DNA from: Sphingomonas canadensis
GTDB lineage: Bacteria > Pseudomonadota > Alphaproteobacteria > Sphingomonadales > Sphingomonadaceae
Length of the DNA stretch: 64,000 nt
Reading direction: 5' to 3'
Assembly: GCF_026013525.1 (NCBI RefSeq)
Contig: NZ_JAPDRA010000001.1
Span: 558,001-622,000 of the forward strand
A program made the position numbers and the translations under genes. The notes beneath the pieces are model-generated. The model was given only the letters and a program-made list of their open reading frames with translations. It had not been told where the DNA came from and did not search any database. Shown piece by piece: positions 32,290 through 41,829 of the stretch. The number at the start of each line of letters is the position of its first letter. Within the stretch, counting starts at the first letter, position 1.

Positions 32290-35200
32290 ACATGGCGCCG
32301 GCGCCCTATGCCGAGCTTCAGGTCACGACGCATTACAGCTTCCTGCGCGGCGCATCCTCGCCGCAGGAGCTGTTCGAGGCGGCGGCGCTGCTCGGCCTGC
32401 CCGCGCTGGGCATCGCCGATCGCAACAGCGTGGGCGGCATCGTCCGCGCGCTGGTGGCCGCGGAGGCGACCGGGGTGCGGCTGGTGGCCGGATGCCGGCT
32501 CGATCTCGCCGACGGCGCCTCGCTGCTCGTCTGGCCGGAAGATCGCGCGGCCTGGGGACGGCTTACCCGGCTGCTTACGCTGGGCAAGGGACGCGCCGAC
32601 GCGCAGAAGGGGGAGAAGGGCCGCTGCTTCCTCCATTGGGAGGATGTCGTTGCGCATGCCGCCGGGCTGGTCGGCGCGCTGGTGCCGGGGCTGGCGGACG
32701 AGGGCGATCCGCTCGCGCTGCGCTGGATGGCGGAAAGCTTTGGTGACCGTGGTCACCTTTGTCTGACGCACCATCGCCGCCCGGGGGACGCGCTGCGGCT
32801 CCACCGGTTGGCGCAGGCGGCGCGTGCGCACGGGCTGGCCCCGCTCGCCACCGGGGATATCCTGTATCACCATCCGGACCGGCGCATGCTGCAGGACGTG
32901 ATGACGGCGATCCGCGAACGCTGCACGATCGACGCGCTCGGCTTTCGCCGCGAACGCCATGCCGATCGCCACCTGAAGCCCCCGCAGGAGATGGCGCGCC
33001 GCTTCCGCGACCATCCCGATGCGCTGGCGGCCAGCCTGGCGATCGCCGAGCGCTGCAGCTTCAGCCCGCGCGAGCTGAGCTACCAATATCCCGACGAGAT
33101 CTTCATGAGCGGCCGCAGCCCGCAGAAGGCGCTGGAGCGGATGGCGTGGCAGGCGCTCAACCGCCGCTTCGGCAGCGCCCCGCCCGGCGCCTATCGCCGC
33201 CTGCTCTCGCGGGAACTCGCGCTGGTCGCCCGGCTCGGCTACGCGTCCTATTTCCTCACGGTGCTGGCGATCGTCGATTTCGCGCGCAGCCAGGAAATCC
33301 TCTGCCAGGGGCGCGGATCGGCGGCCAATTCGCTGATCTGCTTCCTGCTCGGCGTCACCTCGATCGATCCGGTGCGGCATCAGTTGCTGTTCGAACGCTT
33401 CGTGTCGGAGGAACGCGGCGAACCGCCCGATATCGACATCGATTTCGAGCATGAACGGCGCGAGGAGGTGATCCAGTGGATCTATGAGACCTGGGGCCAT
33501 GATCACGCTGCGCTCACCGCGGTGGTCAGCCGCTATCGCGCGCGCGGGGCGCTGCGCGAGGTGGGCAAGGTGATGGGGCTGCCGGAGGACCTGACGGCAG
33601 CATTGTCGGGCCAGGTCTGGGGATCGTCGAACAGCGTCGACGATGGCCATGCCGATGCGCTCAACCTGGATCGCGCCGATCCGCGGCTGTCGCTCACGTT
33701 GCGGCTGGCGCGCGAGCTGGTGGGCACGCCGCGCCATTTGTCGCAGCATCCCGGCGGCTTCGTGCTGACGCGCGACCGGCTCGATTCGCTGGTGCCGATC
33801 GAGCCCGCCGCGATGATCGACCGGCGCGTGATCGAATGGGAAAAGCTGGATATCGAGGAACTGGGGATGATGAAGGTCGACATCCTCGGCCTGGGCATGC
33901 TCGGCTGCATGCGCCGCGCCTTCGCGCTGCTGGAAACGCACAAGGGGCTGCGCCTAACGCTCGCGTCGGATTCGTTGCAGCATGAGGATCCGCGCACCTT
34001 CGCGATGATCCGGCGGGCGGACACGCTGGGCACCTTCCAGATCGAAAGCCGCGCGCAGATGTCGATGCTGCCGCGGCTGAAGCCGGTAAGCTTCTACGAT
34101 ATCACCATCCAGGTCGCGATCGTCCGCCCCGGGCCGATCCAGGGCAACATGGTTCACCCCTATCTGAAGCGGCGGCAGAATCCGGCGCTGGTCGAATATC
34201 CCTCGCCCGCGCTGCGCCAGGTGCTGGAAAAGACGCTGGGCGTGCCGCTGTTCCAGGAGCAGGCCATGCAGGTGGCGATCATCGGCGCCGGCTTCACCCC
34301 CAGCGAGGCGGACCGGCTGCGCCGCGCCATGGCCGCCTTCAAGGCGACCGGCGATATCGGCGAATTCGGCCCCCGGCTGATCAAGGGCATGCGCGAACGC
34401 GGCATTTCCCAGCAATTCGCCGAGCGGCTGGTCGAGCAGATCAAGGGCTTCAGCAATTATGGCTTTCCCGAAAGCCACGCCGCCAGCTTCGCCAAGATCG
34501 CCTATGCCTCGTCCTGGATGAAGTGCCGCCATCCGGACGTCTTCTGCGCCGCGCTGCTCAACGCCCAGCCGATGGGATTCTATGCGCCCGCGCAGATTGT
34601 TCGGGATGCGCGCGAACATGGGGTGGAGGTGATGCCGGTGTGCGTCAACGGCAGCGAGTGGGACACGCGCATGCTGCCCCCCGGGCCGGCGCGGGCGCGG
34701 CACGCGGGCTTTTGCGGGGAGGATGCGGACTGGCGCGCGCTGCTGCCGCTGCGGCTGGGCATGCGCGCGGTGCAGGGGCTGGCGGAGGGCGATGCCGCGG
34801 CGATCCTGCTCGCGCGTGACCGGGGCGGGCCGTTCGCCTCGGTCGAGGCGCTGTGGCGCCGTTCGGGGGTGAAGCCCGCGGCGCTGGAGCGGCTGGCGCG
34901 GGCCGATGCCTTCCACGCGCTGGGGCTGGACCGGAGGCAGGCGCTGTGGGCGGTGAAGGCGCTGGGCGAAAAGCCGCTGCCGCTGCTCGCCGCCGCCGAT
35001 GCGCGCGCCGGGCGGGTGGTGCCCGAAAGCGCTGAGCCCGCGGTCGCGCTGGCGCCGCTCACCGCCGGGCGCGAGGTGGTGGAGGATTATCGCGCGATCC
35101 AGCTATCGCTGCGCGATCATCCGCTGCGCTTCCTGCGCGAACGGCTCGCGGCGCGCGGCGTCCGCCGCTGCGGCGAGCTGAAAACGATGCGCGACGGCCA

Positions 35201-35597
35201 GCGGGTGGAGGTGGCCGGGCTGATCCTGGTCCGCCAGCGCCCCGGCAGCGCCAAGGGCGTGGTCTTCGTCACGCTGGAGGATGAGAGCGGCATCGCCAAC
35301 GCCGTGCTGTGGCGCGACCGGTTCGAAACGCACCGCCGCACCGTGATGTCGGCGACGATGCTGGCGGTGCGCGGGCGGGTGCAGCGCGAAGGGCTGGTGA
35401 TCCATGTCGTCGCCGATGCGGTGACCGATCTCACCGCGATGCTGCGCGAGGTAGGCGGGCTGGATCTGCCCGGCGCGGCGATGCCCGGCGACGGCGCCAC
35501 CCATGGCGGCGAGATCGATCCGCGCGATCACATGCCCCCGCGCCGCAGCCTGAAGGCGCCCGGGCTGATTCCGGTGCGATCACGTGATTTCCATTGA
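32286..35597 (+). CDS. dnaE2: Error-prone DNA polymerase III alpha subunit DnaE2 (ImuC)
   Basis: The 1103-residue protein is the catalytic subunit of SOS translesion synthesis. The N-terminal PHP domain starts at Y-A-E-L-Q-V-T-T-H-Y-S-F-L-R-G-A-S-S. The polymerase palm carries P-P-D-I-D-I-D-F-E-H near residue 378-387 with the catalytic Asp residues, preceded by G-R-G-S-A-A-N-S. The C-terminus has a helix-hairpin-helix region and an OB-fold (G-Q-R-V-E-V-A-G-L-I-L-V-R-Q-R-P-G-S-A-K-G). It is last in the imuA-imuB-dnaE2 operon. Its stop codon forms the first bases of a hairpin shared with the convergent gene. Confidence 0.96.
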   Translation: MNMAPAPYAELQVTTHYSFLRGASSPQELFEAAALLGLPALGIADRNSVGGIVRALVAAEATGVRLVAGCRLDLADGASLLVWPEDRAAWGRLTRLLTLGKGRADAQKGEKGRCFLHWEDVVAHAAGLVGALVPGLADEGDPLALRWMAESFGDRGHLCLTHHRRPGDALRLHRLAQAARAHGLAPLATGDILYHHPDRRMLQDVMTAIRERCTIDALGFRRERHADRHLKPPQEMARRFRDHPDALAASLAIAERCSFSPRELSYQYPDEIFMSGRSPQKALERMAWQALNRRFGSAPPGAYRRLLSRELALVARLGYASYFLTVLAIVDFARSQEILCQGRGSAANSLICFLLGVTSIDPVRHQLLFERFVSEERGEPPDIDIDFEHERREEVIQWIYETWGHDHAALTAVVSRYRARGALREVGKVMGLPEDLTAALSGQVWGSSNSVDDGHADALNLDRADPRLSLTLRLARELVGTPRHLSQHPGGFVLTRDRLDSLVPIEPAAMIDRRVIEWEKLDIEELGMMKVDILGLGMLGCMRRAFALLETHKGLRLTLASDSLQHEDPRTFAMIRRADTLGTFQIESRAQMSMLPRLKPVSFYDITIQVAIVRPGPIQGNMVHPYLKRRQNPALVEYPSPALRQVLEKTLGVPLFQEQAMQVAIIGAGFTPSEADRLRRAMAAFKATGDIGEFGPRLIKGMRERGISQQFAERLVEQIKGFSNYGFPESHAASFAKIAYASSWMKCRHPDVFCAALLNAQPMGFYAPAQIVRDAREHGVEVMPVCVNGSEWDTRMLPPGPARARHAGFCGEDADWRALLPLRLGMRAVQGLAEGDAAAILLARDRGGPFASVEALWRRSGVKPAALERLARADAFHALGLDRRQALWAVKALGEKPLPLLAAADARAGRVVPESAEPAVALAPLTAGREVVEDYRAIQLSLRDHPLRFLRERLAARGVRRCGELKTMRDGQRVEVAGLILVRQRPGSAKGVVFVTLEDESGIANAVLWRDRFETHRRTVMSATMLAVRGRVQREGLVIHVVADAVTDLTAMLREVGGLDLPGAAMPGDGATHGGEIDPRDHMPPRRSLKAPGLIPVRSRDFH

Positions 35598-35620
35598 GCG
35601 GGCGGGCGCGCCGCCCCGCT
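35597..35620. terminator. Compact bidirectional hairpin spanning two stop codons
   Basis: AGCGGGCGG (from 35597) pairs with CCGCCCCGCT (to 35620), with one bulged base and a short GC loop. The stem contains the last base of the dnaE2 TGA (35595-35597) and the first bases of the convergent gene's TAG (35621-35619). Confidence 0.5.
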
Positions 35621-36626
35621 ATCCCGCCGCCACCGTCTGTTCGATCGTGCCGAAGATTGTGTGGTGGCGATCGTCCTCCATCCAGATGCGCACGGTGTCG
35701 CCCGCCTTCAGGAACGGAGTCTCGGGCTTGCCGCGCAGGATCGTCTCGACGGTGCGCACCTCGGCCAGGCAGGAATAGCCCACGCCGCCCTCCGCGATCG
35801 GCTTGCCCGGGCCGCCGCCGGCATCGCGATTGGATACGGTGCCCGATCCGATGATCGTGCCGGCGCCCAGCTTCCGCGTCCTGGCCGCATGCGCGATCAG
35901 CGTGCCGAAATCGAATGTCATGTCCTCGCCCGCCTCGGCGCGGCCGAACGGCGCGCCGTTCAGGTCCACCATCAGCTTGCGGTGCAGCTTGCCGTCCTTC
36001 CACCAATCGCCCAGCGCTTCGGGCGTGACGAACACGGGGGAGAAGGCGCTGGCCGGTTTCGACTGGAAGAAGCCGAAGCCCTTGGCCAGCTCGGCCGGGA
36101 TCAGGTTGCGCAGGCTGACGTCGTTGGTCAGCCCCACCAGCCGCACCGCCGCCAGCGCCTCCTCGCGGCTCGCGCCCAGCGGCACGTCGCCGGTGACGAC
36201 GACTACCTCCGCCTCCAGGTCGCATCCCCAGGATTCGTCGGCCAGCGGGATGGGGTCGCGCGGGCCAAGGAAGCCGTCGCTGCCGCCCTGGTACATCAGC
36301 GGATCGTGCCAGAAGCTGTCGGGCAGCTCGGCGCTGCGCGCCTGCCGGACGAGCGCGACATGGTTCACATAGGCGGAGCCGTCCGCCCATTGGAACGCGC
36401 GGGGCAGCGGCGCGGCGGCCAGCCGCTCGTGGAAGCGCTCGCGCGGGATTGTCTCATGCTCCAGGTCGGTCGCCAGGTTGCGCAGGTCGCCTTCCACCCG
36501 GTCCCAGTCGTCGAGCGCGGCCTGCAGCGTCGGCGCGATCATCGCGGCGCTCGCGTACCAGGCGAGGTCGTTCGACACGACGGCGAGCTTCCCGTCTCGG
36601 CCGTGCTTCAGGCTGGCAAGTTTCAT
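35619..36626 (-). CDS. Fumarylacetoacetate hydrolase-family protein
   Basis: The 335-residue protein is of fumarylacetoacetase type. The metal-binding and catalytic segments are visible: D-F-L-G-P-R-D-P-I-P-L-A-D-E near 130-145 with E-A-E-V-V-V-V-T-G-D-V following, F-V-T-P-E-A-L-G-D-W-W, D-F-G-T-L-I-A-H-A-A and G-T-I-I-G-S-G-T-V-S-N-R-D. Members cleave C-C bonds in 1,3-dicarbonyl acids, as in the last step of tyrosine or homogentisate breakdown. GGAGAAAGTATCAA precedes the ATG at 36626. No other tyrosine-degradation genes are adjacent, so the substrate is uncertain. Confidence 0.9.
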   Translation of the reverse strand: MKLASLKHGRDGKLAVVSNDLAWYASAAMIAPTLQAALDDWDRVEGDLRNLATDLEHETIPRERFHERLAAAPLPRAFQWADGSAYVNHVALVRQARSAELPDSFWHDPLMYQGGSDGFLGPRDPIPLADESWGCDLEAEVVVVTGDVPLGASREEALAAVRLVGLTNDVSLRNLIPAELAKGFGFFQSKPASAFSPVFVTPEALGDWWKDGKLHRKLMVDLNGAPFGRAEAGEDMTFDFGTLIAHAARTRKLGAGTIIGSGTVSNRDAGGGPGKPIAEGGVGYSCLAEVRTVETILRGKPETPFLKAGDTVRIWMEDDRHHTIFGTIEQTVAAG

Positions 36627-36815
36627 TTGATACTTTCTCCTCGCCTTTACCCTTAGCGCGTCGCGCGGCCTTGTCGAGCGCCCCCTTGACGTGCGGCGCC
36701 GCACGGGCCAATGCGCCGCCGCGCCCGGGCATGGCCCCGCGCACTGGAAAGCCCGGCCGCCGAGTCCTGTCGAAGGGCGGCCTGGGTCCGCCCCGGCAGG
36801 CGGAGACATGTATCC

Positions 36816-38105
36816 ATGGCAAATGTCGCGGTGATCGGCGCCCAGTGGGGCGATGAGGGCAAGGGCAAGATCGTCGATTGGCTGGCGAGCCGGGCCGATG
36901 TGGTGGTGCGCTTCCAGGGTGGCCACAACGCGGGGCACACGCTGGTGGTGGGCGAGAATGTCTACAAGCTCTCGCTACTGCCCTCGGGCATCGTGCGCGG
37001 CACGCCCAGCGTGATCGGCAACGGCGTGGTGCTCGATCCCTGGGCGCTGAAGGCCGAGGTGGAGAAGCTGCGCGGCCAGGGCGTGGACGTGACCCCCGAT
37101 ACGCTGCAGATCGCCGACACCTGCCCGTTGATCCTGCCGCTGCACGGCGAGCTGGACGGTTTCCGCGAGGCGGCGAGCGGCGCGGGCAAGATCGGCACCA
37201 CGCTGCGCGGCATCGGCCCCGCCTATGAAGACAAGGTGGGCCGCCGCGCGATCCGCGTGTGCGATCTTTCGCACCTCGACCAGATGGGGCCGCAGCTCGA
37301 TCGGCTGCTGGCGCATCACGATGCGCTGCGCGCCGGCTTCGGCGTGCCGCCGATCGATCGCGCGGCTCTGGTGGAAAGGCTGAAGGAGATCGCGGACTTC
37401 GTGCTGCCCTTCGCCCGGCCCGTGTGGCGCGCGCTGAACGAGGCGCGCGAGCGCGGCCGCCGCATCCTGTTCGAAGGCGCGCAGGGCGTGCTGCTCGATA
37501 TCGATCACGGCACCTATCCCTTCGTCACCTCGTCGAACACGGTGGCGGGCACGGCGGCTTCGGGATCGGGGCTGGGGCCGGGCGCGGTCGGCTTCGTGCT
37601 GGGGATCGCCAAGGCCTATACGACGCGCGTCGGATCCGGCCCCTTCCCGACCGAGCAGGAGAATGACGTCGGCGAACGGCTGGGCACGCGCGGGCGCGAG
37701 TTCGGCACGGTTACCGGGCGCAAACGGCGCTGCGGCTGGTTCGATGCGGTGCTGGTGCGCCAGACGGTGGCGGTATCGGGCATCACCGGCATCGCGCTGA
37801 CCAAGCTCGACGTGCTCGACGGGTTCGACGAGGTGCGGATCTGCACCGGATACCGGCTGAACGGCCGCGAGCTGGACCATTTCCCCGCCAATATGTTCGA
37901 TCAGGCGGCGGTCGAGCCGGTCTATGAGACGATGCCCGGCTGGCAGGAATCGACCGCGGGCGCGCGGAGCTGGGCCGACCTGCCGGCGCAGGCGATCAAA
38001 TACATCCGCCGGGTGGAGGAGCTGATCCGCTGCCCCGTGGCGCTGGTTTCGACCAGCCCGGAGCGCGAGGACACGATCCTGGTCCGCGATCCCTTCGCGG
38101 ATTGA
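36816..38105 (+). CDS. purA: Adenylosuccinate synthetase
   Basis: PurA joins IMP and aspartate using GTP, the first committed step from IMP to AMP. The 429-residue length is typical. Motifs: the P-loop [11 protein letters not shown] at about 8-18, catalytic G-H-N-A-G-H-T near 37-43, the IMP loops [11 protein letters not shown] and V-T-S-S-N-T-V-A-G, and S-V/T-S-P-E-R-type C-terminal GTP contacts in [16 protein letters not shown] lies upstream of the ATG. The 189 bases before it hold no other gene. Confidence 0.97.
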   Translation: MANVAVIGAQWGDEGKGKIVDWLASRADVVVRFQGGHNAGHTLVVGENVYKLSLLPSGIVRGTPSVIGNGVVLDPWALKAEVEKLRGQGVDVTPDTLQIADTCPLILPLHGELDGFREAASGAGKIGTTLRGIGPAYEDKVGRRAIRVCDLSHLDQMGPQLDRLLAHHDALRAGFGVPPIDRAALVERLKEIADFVLPFARPVWRALNEARERGRRILFEGAQGVLLDIDHGTYPFVTSSNTVAGTAASGSGLGPGAVGFVLGIAKAYTTRVGSGPFPTEQENDVGERLGTRGREFGTVTGRKRRCGWFDAVLVRQTVAVSGITGIALTKLDVLDGFDEVRICTGYRLNGRELDHFPANMFDQAAVEPVYETMPGWQESTAGARSWADLPAQAIKYIRRVEELIRCPVALVSTSPEREDTILVRDPFAD

Positions 38106-38178
38106 TCGCTAAACCGTTTCACCCCGGCCACCCGGTCGCTAAGCGTCGTTTTTGGGTGGCGACGAGGGGGGATTCGCG

Positions 38179-39165
38179 ATGCGGCTTTGGGTGAAGTGGA
38201 TTTGCGTGGTGGCGACGATGATGGCGGCGCCCGCCCTCGCAAAGGGATCGCCGCCTTACACCGGGCCAATCATCGACGTGCATGCCCATGTGGCACCCGC
38301 GGACGGCAATGGTCCGGCGCCCAACATGATCTGCCCGGGCGCCGCGGCCAACCTGCGCTATGACGGCACCCAGCCCTGGGGCGCAGTGTTCATGGGAATG
38401 TTGCAGCACCCGCGCTGCAAGACCCCGATCAAAGGGCCGGCGACCGACGCCGAAGTCCGCGACCAGACGATCGCGACACTGCGGCGTCGCAACGCCATCG
38501 CCGTCCTCAGCGGATCGCCGCAGGATGTCGCGGCGTGGATGAAGATGGCGCCGGGCCTGTTCCTTCCTGGCATCGACTTCGGCCTGCGCAGCAACACGGA
38601 AACGCCGGACGACATCGCCGCGATGCACGCCGCGGGCAGGCTTGCCGTGTTCGGCGAAGTGATGAACCAGTATCAGGGCGTACTGGCCGACGATGCGGCG
38701 TTCGAACCCTATTGGGCGATGGCGGAGGCGAACGACATTCCCGTTGGGTTGCACCTGGGTTTTGGCCCCCCGGGCGCGCCTGCGCTGATCCCGGCCTATC
38801 GCATCCAGAGCCCGCGACAGATCGAGCCCGTGCTGGCCCGCCACCCGAAGCTTCGCGTCTATCTGATGCATGCGGGCGCGCCCTTCATCGATGAATTGAA
38901 GGCGATGCTCTATGCGTATCCGCAGCTCTACGTGGATACCGCCGTCCTTCAGATGGCGATGACGCGAAAGGGCTATTACCGTTTCCTGGAGGATCTGATC
39001 GACGCGGGCTTCGAAGATCGGATCATGTTTGGGTCCGATCAGATGAACTGGCCCGGCCTCATCGACGAAGGGATCGACGCGATCAACAACGCCCCGTTCC
39101 TCTCGCTCGAGCAGAAGAAGGCCATCCTCTATGACAACGCAAAGCGCTTTCTGCGCTTGAAGTAG
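38179..39165 (+). CDS. Secreted amidohydrolase (amidohydrolase 2 / ACMSD-like family)
   Basis: The protein is 328 residues with a signal peptide (M-R-L-W-V-K-W-I-C-V-V-A-T-M-M-A-A-P-A-L-A). A TIM-barrel metal hydrolase follows: the first strand has I-I-D-V-H-A-H-V (His-x-His), then V-G-L-H-L-G-F-G, V-Y-L-M-H-A-G-A-P and I-M-F-G-S-D-Q-M-N-W, which supply the usual further His and the catalytic Asp. This is the amidohydrolase-2 family of decarboxylases and hydrolases; periplasmic members act on unknown substrates. GAGGGGGGATTCGCG precedes the ATG. About 250 bases of DNA with no supported gene follow it. Confidence 0.88.
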   Translation: MRLWVKWICVVATMMAAPALAKGSPPYTGPIIDVHAHVAPADGNGPAPNMICPGAAANLRYDGTQPWGAVFMGMLQHPRCKTPIKGPATDAEVRDQTIATLRRRNAIAVLSGSPQDVAAWMKMAPGLFLPGIDFGLRSNTETPDDIAAMHAAGRLAVFGEVMNQYQGVLADDAAFEPYWAMAEANDIPVGLHLGFGPPGAPALIPAYRIQSPRQIEPVLARHPKLRVYLMHAGAPFIDELKAMLYAYPQLYVDTAVLQMAMTRKGYYRFLEDLIDAGFEDRIMFGSDQMNWPGLIDEGIDAINNAPFLSLEQKKAILYDNAKRFLRLK

Positions 39166-39420
39166 GGCTTTCGCCGCGACGGGGAGGGCACGGAGCCGGG
39201 TCAGGCGGCCGGGGACTCGTCCTCGGTGCCGTTCGCGATCCGCAGCATCGGCGCGGCCGTGGCCCTGTTTGCGTCGGCAGCCGTCGAGCCGCGGAGGACG
39301 ACCAGACCGGCAAGAGTCTTGATTCGCATATTGGGTAAACACCGTGCGCCGCGCGTAACCAGGCCACCCATCGCATCATTCGACACCTGGTAGCCTGAGG
39401 CCCAGGTGGCCGCGCGCGTC

Positions 39421-40491
39421 TCAGCCGCACTGGGCGCGGTGGAGCAGCTTCTGGTCGGCGAGCACCAGCGCCACCATCGCCTCCACCACCGGGGCGCCGC
39501 GGATGCCGACGCAGGGATCGTGGCGGCCCCTGGTCATGATCTCGGCGGCGTCGCCCTCGCGGGTGATCGTTTCCACGGGCGTCAGGATCGAGCTGGTCGG
39601 CTTGAACGCAACGCGCAGCCGGATCGGCTGGCCGGTGGAAATGCCGCCCGCGATGCCCCCGGCATGGTTGGCCAGGAACCGCGGGCGCCCGTCGTTGCCG
39701 GGGCGCATCGCGTCGGCATTCTGCTCGCCGGGCAGCTCTGCCGCCGCGAAGCCGTCGCCGATCTCGACGCCCTTCACCGCGTTGATGCTCATGCACGCGG
39801 CGGCCAGTTCGCTGTCGAGCTTGGCGTAGAGCGGGGCGCCCCAGCCGGGCGGCACGCCTTCCGCCTCGCACGCGATCACGGCGCCCAGCGACGAGCCCGC
39901 CTTGCGCGCCGCGTCCACGATGCCCTCCCAGCGCGCGGCGGCGGCGGGATCGGGGCAGAAGAAGGGGTTGGCGTCGATCTGCGCCGCGTCGAAGTTCGCC
40001 GGATCGATCGAATCGCCGCCGATCGCCTCCACCCAGGCGCGGATGCGGACCTCGGGGATGGCCAGCCGTGCCACCGCGCCCGCCGCCACCCGCGCCGCCG
40101 TTTCGCGCGCCGAACTGCGCCCACCGCCGCGATAGTCGCGAAAGCCGTATTTGGCGTCATAGGCATAATCGGCGTGGCCGGGGCGATAGGCCTTGGCGAC
40201 CTCCGAATAATCCTTCGAACGCTGGTCGACATTCTCGATCATCAGGCTGATCGGCGTGCCGGTGGTGCGGCCCTCGAACGTGCCCGAAAGGATGCGGACG
40301 CGATCGGGCTCCTGCCGCTGGGTGGTGAAGCGCGATGTGCCGGGGCGGCGCTTGTCGAGGAAGGGCTGGATATCCTCCTCGGTCAGCGCCAGTCCCGGCG
40401 GGCAGCCGTCCACGACCGCGCCCAGCGCAGGCCCATGGCTCTCGCCCCAGGTGGTGAAGCGGAAGACCCGCCCGAAGGTGTTGAAGCTCAC
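39421..40491 (-). CDS. aroC: Chorismate synthase
   Basis: AroC converts 5-enolpyruvylshikimate-3-phosphate to chorismate with reduced FMN, the last shared step of aromatic amino acid synthesis. The 356 residues include [10 protein letters not shown] near residue 14, [27 protein letters not shown] and the C-terminal R-G-R-H-D-P-C-V. The start is a GTG that overlaps the upstream GNAT stop (GTGA, four bases). It is the last gene of the leftward array starting near 47 kb. Confidence 0.96.
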   Translation of the reverse strand: MSFNTFGRVFRFTTWGESHGPALGAVVDGCPPGLALTEEDIQPFLDKRRPGTSRFTTQRQEPDRVRILSGTFEGRTTGTPISLMIENVDQRSKDYSEVAKAYRPGHADYAYDAKYGFRDYRGGGRSSARETAARVAAGAVARLAIPEVRIRAWVEAIGGDSIDPANFDAAQIDANPFFCPDPAAAARWEGIVDAARKAGSSLGAVIACEAEGVPPGWGAPLYAKLDSELAAACMSINAVKGVEIGDGFAAAELPGEQNADAMRPGNDGRPRFLANHAGGIAGGISTGQPIRLRVAFKPTSSILTPVETITREGDAAEIMTRGRHDPCVGIRGAPVVEAMVALVLADQKLLHRAQCG

Positions 40492-41015
40492 GATACCCCG
40501 CCCAGCGCTGCAAACGCCGCGGCATGACGCGCCTCGCCGCGCACGCCGCACGGCATCGCCCCGTCCTGCAGCGGCAGCGCCATCAGATAGTCGCCGGCAT
40601 AGGGCGAGGCAAATCCGCGCGCCAGCTCGGCCGAAAAGCCGAAGCGGCCGTAATAGGCCGGATCGCCCAGCACGAAGCAGAGCGTGGCGCCCGCATCGCG
40701 CAGATGGGCCAGCCCGGCCTGGATCAGTGCCTCCGCCACGCCCTGGCGCCGGTGCGCCGCGTCCACCGCGACGGGGGCGAGCGATACTGCCGCCATCGCC
40801 TTGCCGCCGATCTCCGCAGCCATGCGGCTGAACGCCACCATTCCGGCCAGCGCGCCGGTCTCCTCGTCGTCGGCAACCAGCGTGAGCACCATGTCGCCGT
40901 CGATGCAGAGCTGCTGCACCAGCCGTGCCTCGTCGTGCGCGGGGAAGGCGCGGCGCAGCAGCGCGTCGATCGCCGCCACGTCGCCGCCGGTCGCGGCGCG
41001 GATCGCGATGGTCAT
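40488..41015 (-). CDS. GNAT-family N-acetyltransferase
   Basis: This 175-residue protein has the acetyl-CoA pyrophosphate loop [10 protein letters not shown] near residue 90, preceded by V-S-L-A-P-V-A-V, and [12 protein letters not shown], a signature of the YhbS-type subgroup. The substrate, a protein or a small amine, is unknown. It lies ten bases after fabI and overlaps aroC by four bases, so it is co-transcribed with lipid and aromatic synthesis genes without an obvious link. Confidence 0.9.
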   Translation of the reverse strand: MTIAIRAATGGDVAAIDALLRRAFPAHDEARLVQQLCIDGDMVLTLVADDEETGALAGMVAFSRMAAEIGGKAMAAVSLAPVAVDAAHRRQGVAEALIQAGLAHLRDAGATLCFVLGDPAYYGRFGFSAELARGFASPYAGDYLMALPLQDGAMPCGVRGEARHAAAFAALGGVS

Positions 41016-41025
41016 CGCCGGGGCG

Positions 41026-41829
41026 TCACGAAAGCGCGATGTCGGGCGCGTCCTCGGCCTTCATGCCGATCGCGTTGTAGCCGGCGTCGACATAGTGGAT
41101 CTCGCCGGTGACGCCGCTCGCCAGGTCCGACAGCAGGTACAGCCCGGCGCCGCCCACATCCTCGATCGTCACGTTGCGCTTCAGCGGCGAATTGAGCTCG
41201 TTCCACTTCAGGATGTAGCGGAAATCGCCGATGCCGCTGGCCGCCAGCGTCTTGATCGGCCCGGCCGAGATGCAGTTCACGCGGATGTTGTCGCGGCCCA
41301 GATCGACGGCGAGATACTTCACGCTCGTCTCCAGCGCGGATTTGGCGACACCCATGACGTTATAATGGGGCACCACCTTCGCCGCGCCGTAATAGCTGAG
41401 CGTGAGCAGGCTGCCGCCGTTCGGCATCATCGCCTGCGCGCGCTTCGCCACCGCGGTGAAGCTGAACACCGAGATGTTCATCGTCATCAGGAAGTTTTCG
41501 AGGCTGGTGTCGTAATAGCGGCCGCGCAGCTCGTTCTTGTCGGAAAAGCCGATCGCGTGGACGACGAAGTCGATTGTTGGCCAGCGCTCCGCCAGCTTGG
41601 CGAAGGCGGTGTCGAGCGCCGCCATGTCGCCGACGTCGCAATCGATCAGGAAATCGCTGCCCAGCTCGGCCGCCAGCGGGCGCACGCGCCGCTCCAGCGC
41701 CTCGCCCTGATAGCTGAACGCCAGCTCGGCGCCCTGCTCGCGGAGCTGCTTCGCTATGCCCCACGCCAGCGATCGATCGTTTGCGAGCCCCATGATCAGC
41801 CCGCGCTTGCCCTGCATCAGTCCGGTCAC
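41026..41829 (-). CDS. fabI: Enoyl-[acyl-carrier-protein] reductase (NADH)
   Basis: FabI reduces the enoyl-ACP double bond in each cycle of type II fatty acid synthesis and is the target of triclosan and isoniazid-type inhibitors. The 267 residues show the FabI N-terminus G-L-I-M-G-L-A-N-D-R-S-L-A-W-G-I-A, D-V-G-D-M near the adenine site, and the catalytic Tyr-x6-Lys as H-Y-N-V-M-G-V-A-K-S-A-L. The start is GTG, overlapping the yihY-like stop by four bases. Confidence 0.95.
   Translation of the reverse strand: MTGLMQGKRGLIMGLANDRSLAWGIAKQLREQGAELAFSYQGEALERRVRPLAAELGSDFLIDCDVGDMAALDTAFAKLAERWPTIDFVVHAIGFSDKNELRGRYYDTSLENFLMTMNISVFSFTAVAKRAQAMMPNGGSLLTLSYYGAAKVVPHYNVMGVAKSALETSVKYLAVDLGRDNIRVNCISAGPIKTLAASGIGDFRYILKWNELNSPLKRNVTIEDVGGAGLYLLSDLASGVTGEIHYVDAGYNAIGMKAEDAPDIALS

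Noticed and set aside
36627..36815. Possible extra N-terminal sequence for purA upstream of 36816
   Set aside because: The in-frame extension is Arg/Pro-rich and not part of PurA. ATG 36816 gives the conserved start and has GGAG at proper spacing.
39201..39329. Possible 42-residue protein in the gap after the amidohydrolase gene
   Set aside because: It begins plausibly (M-R-I-K-T-L-A-G-L) but has no ribosome-binding site, and the rest of the frame looks random. The 255-base gap shows nothing else I can support.
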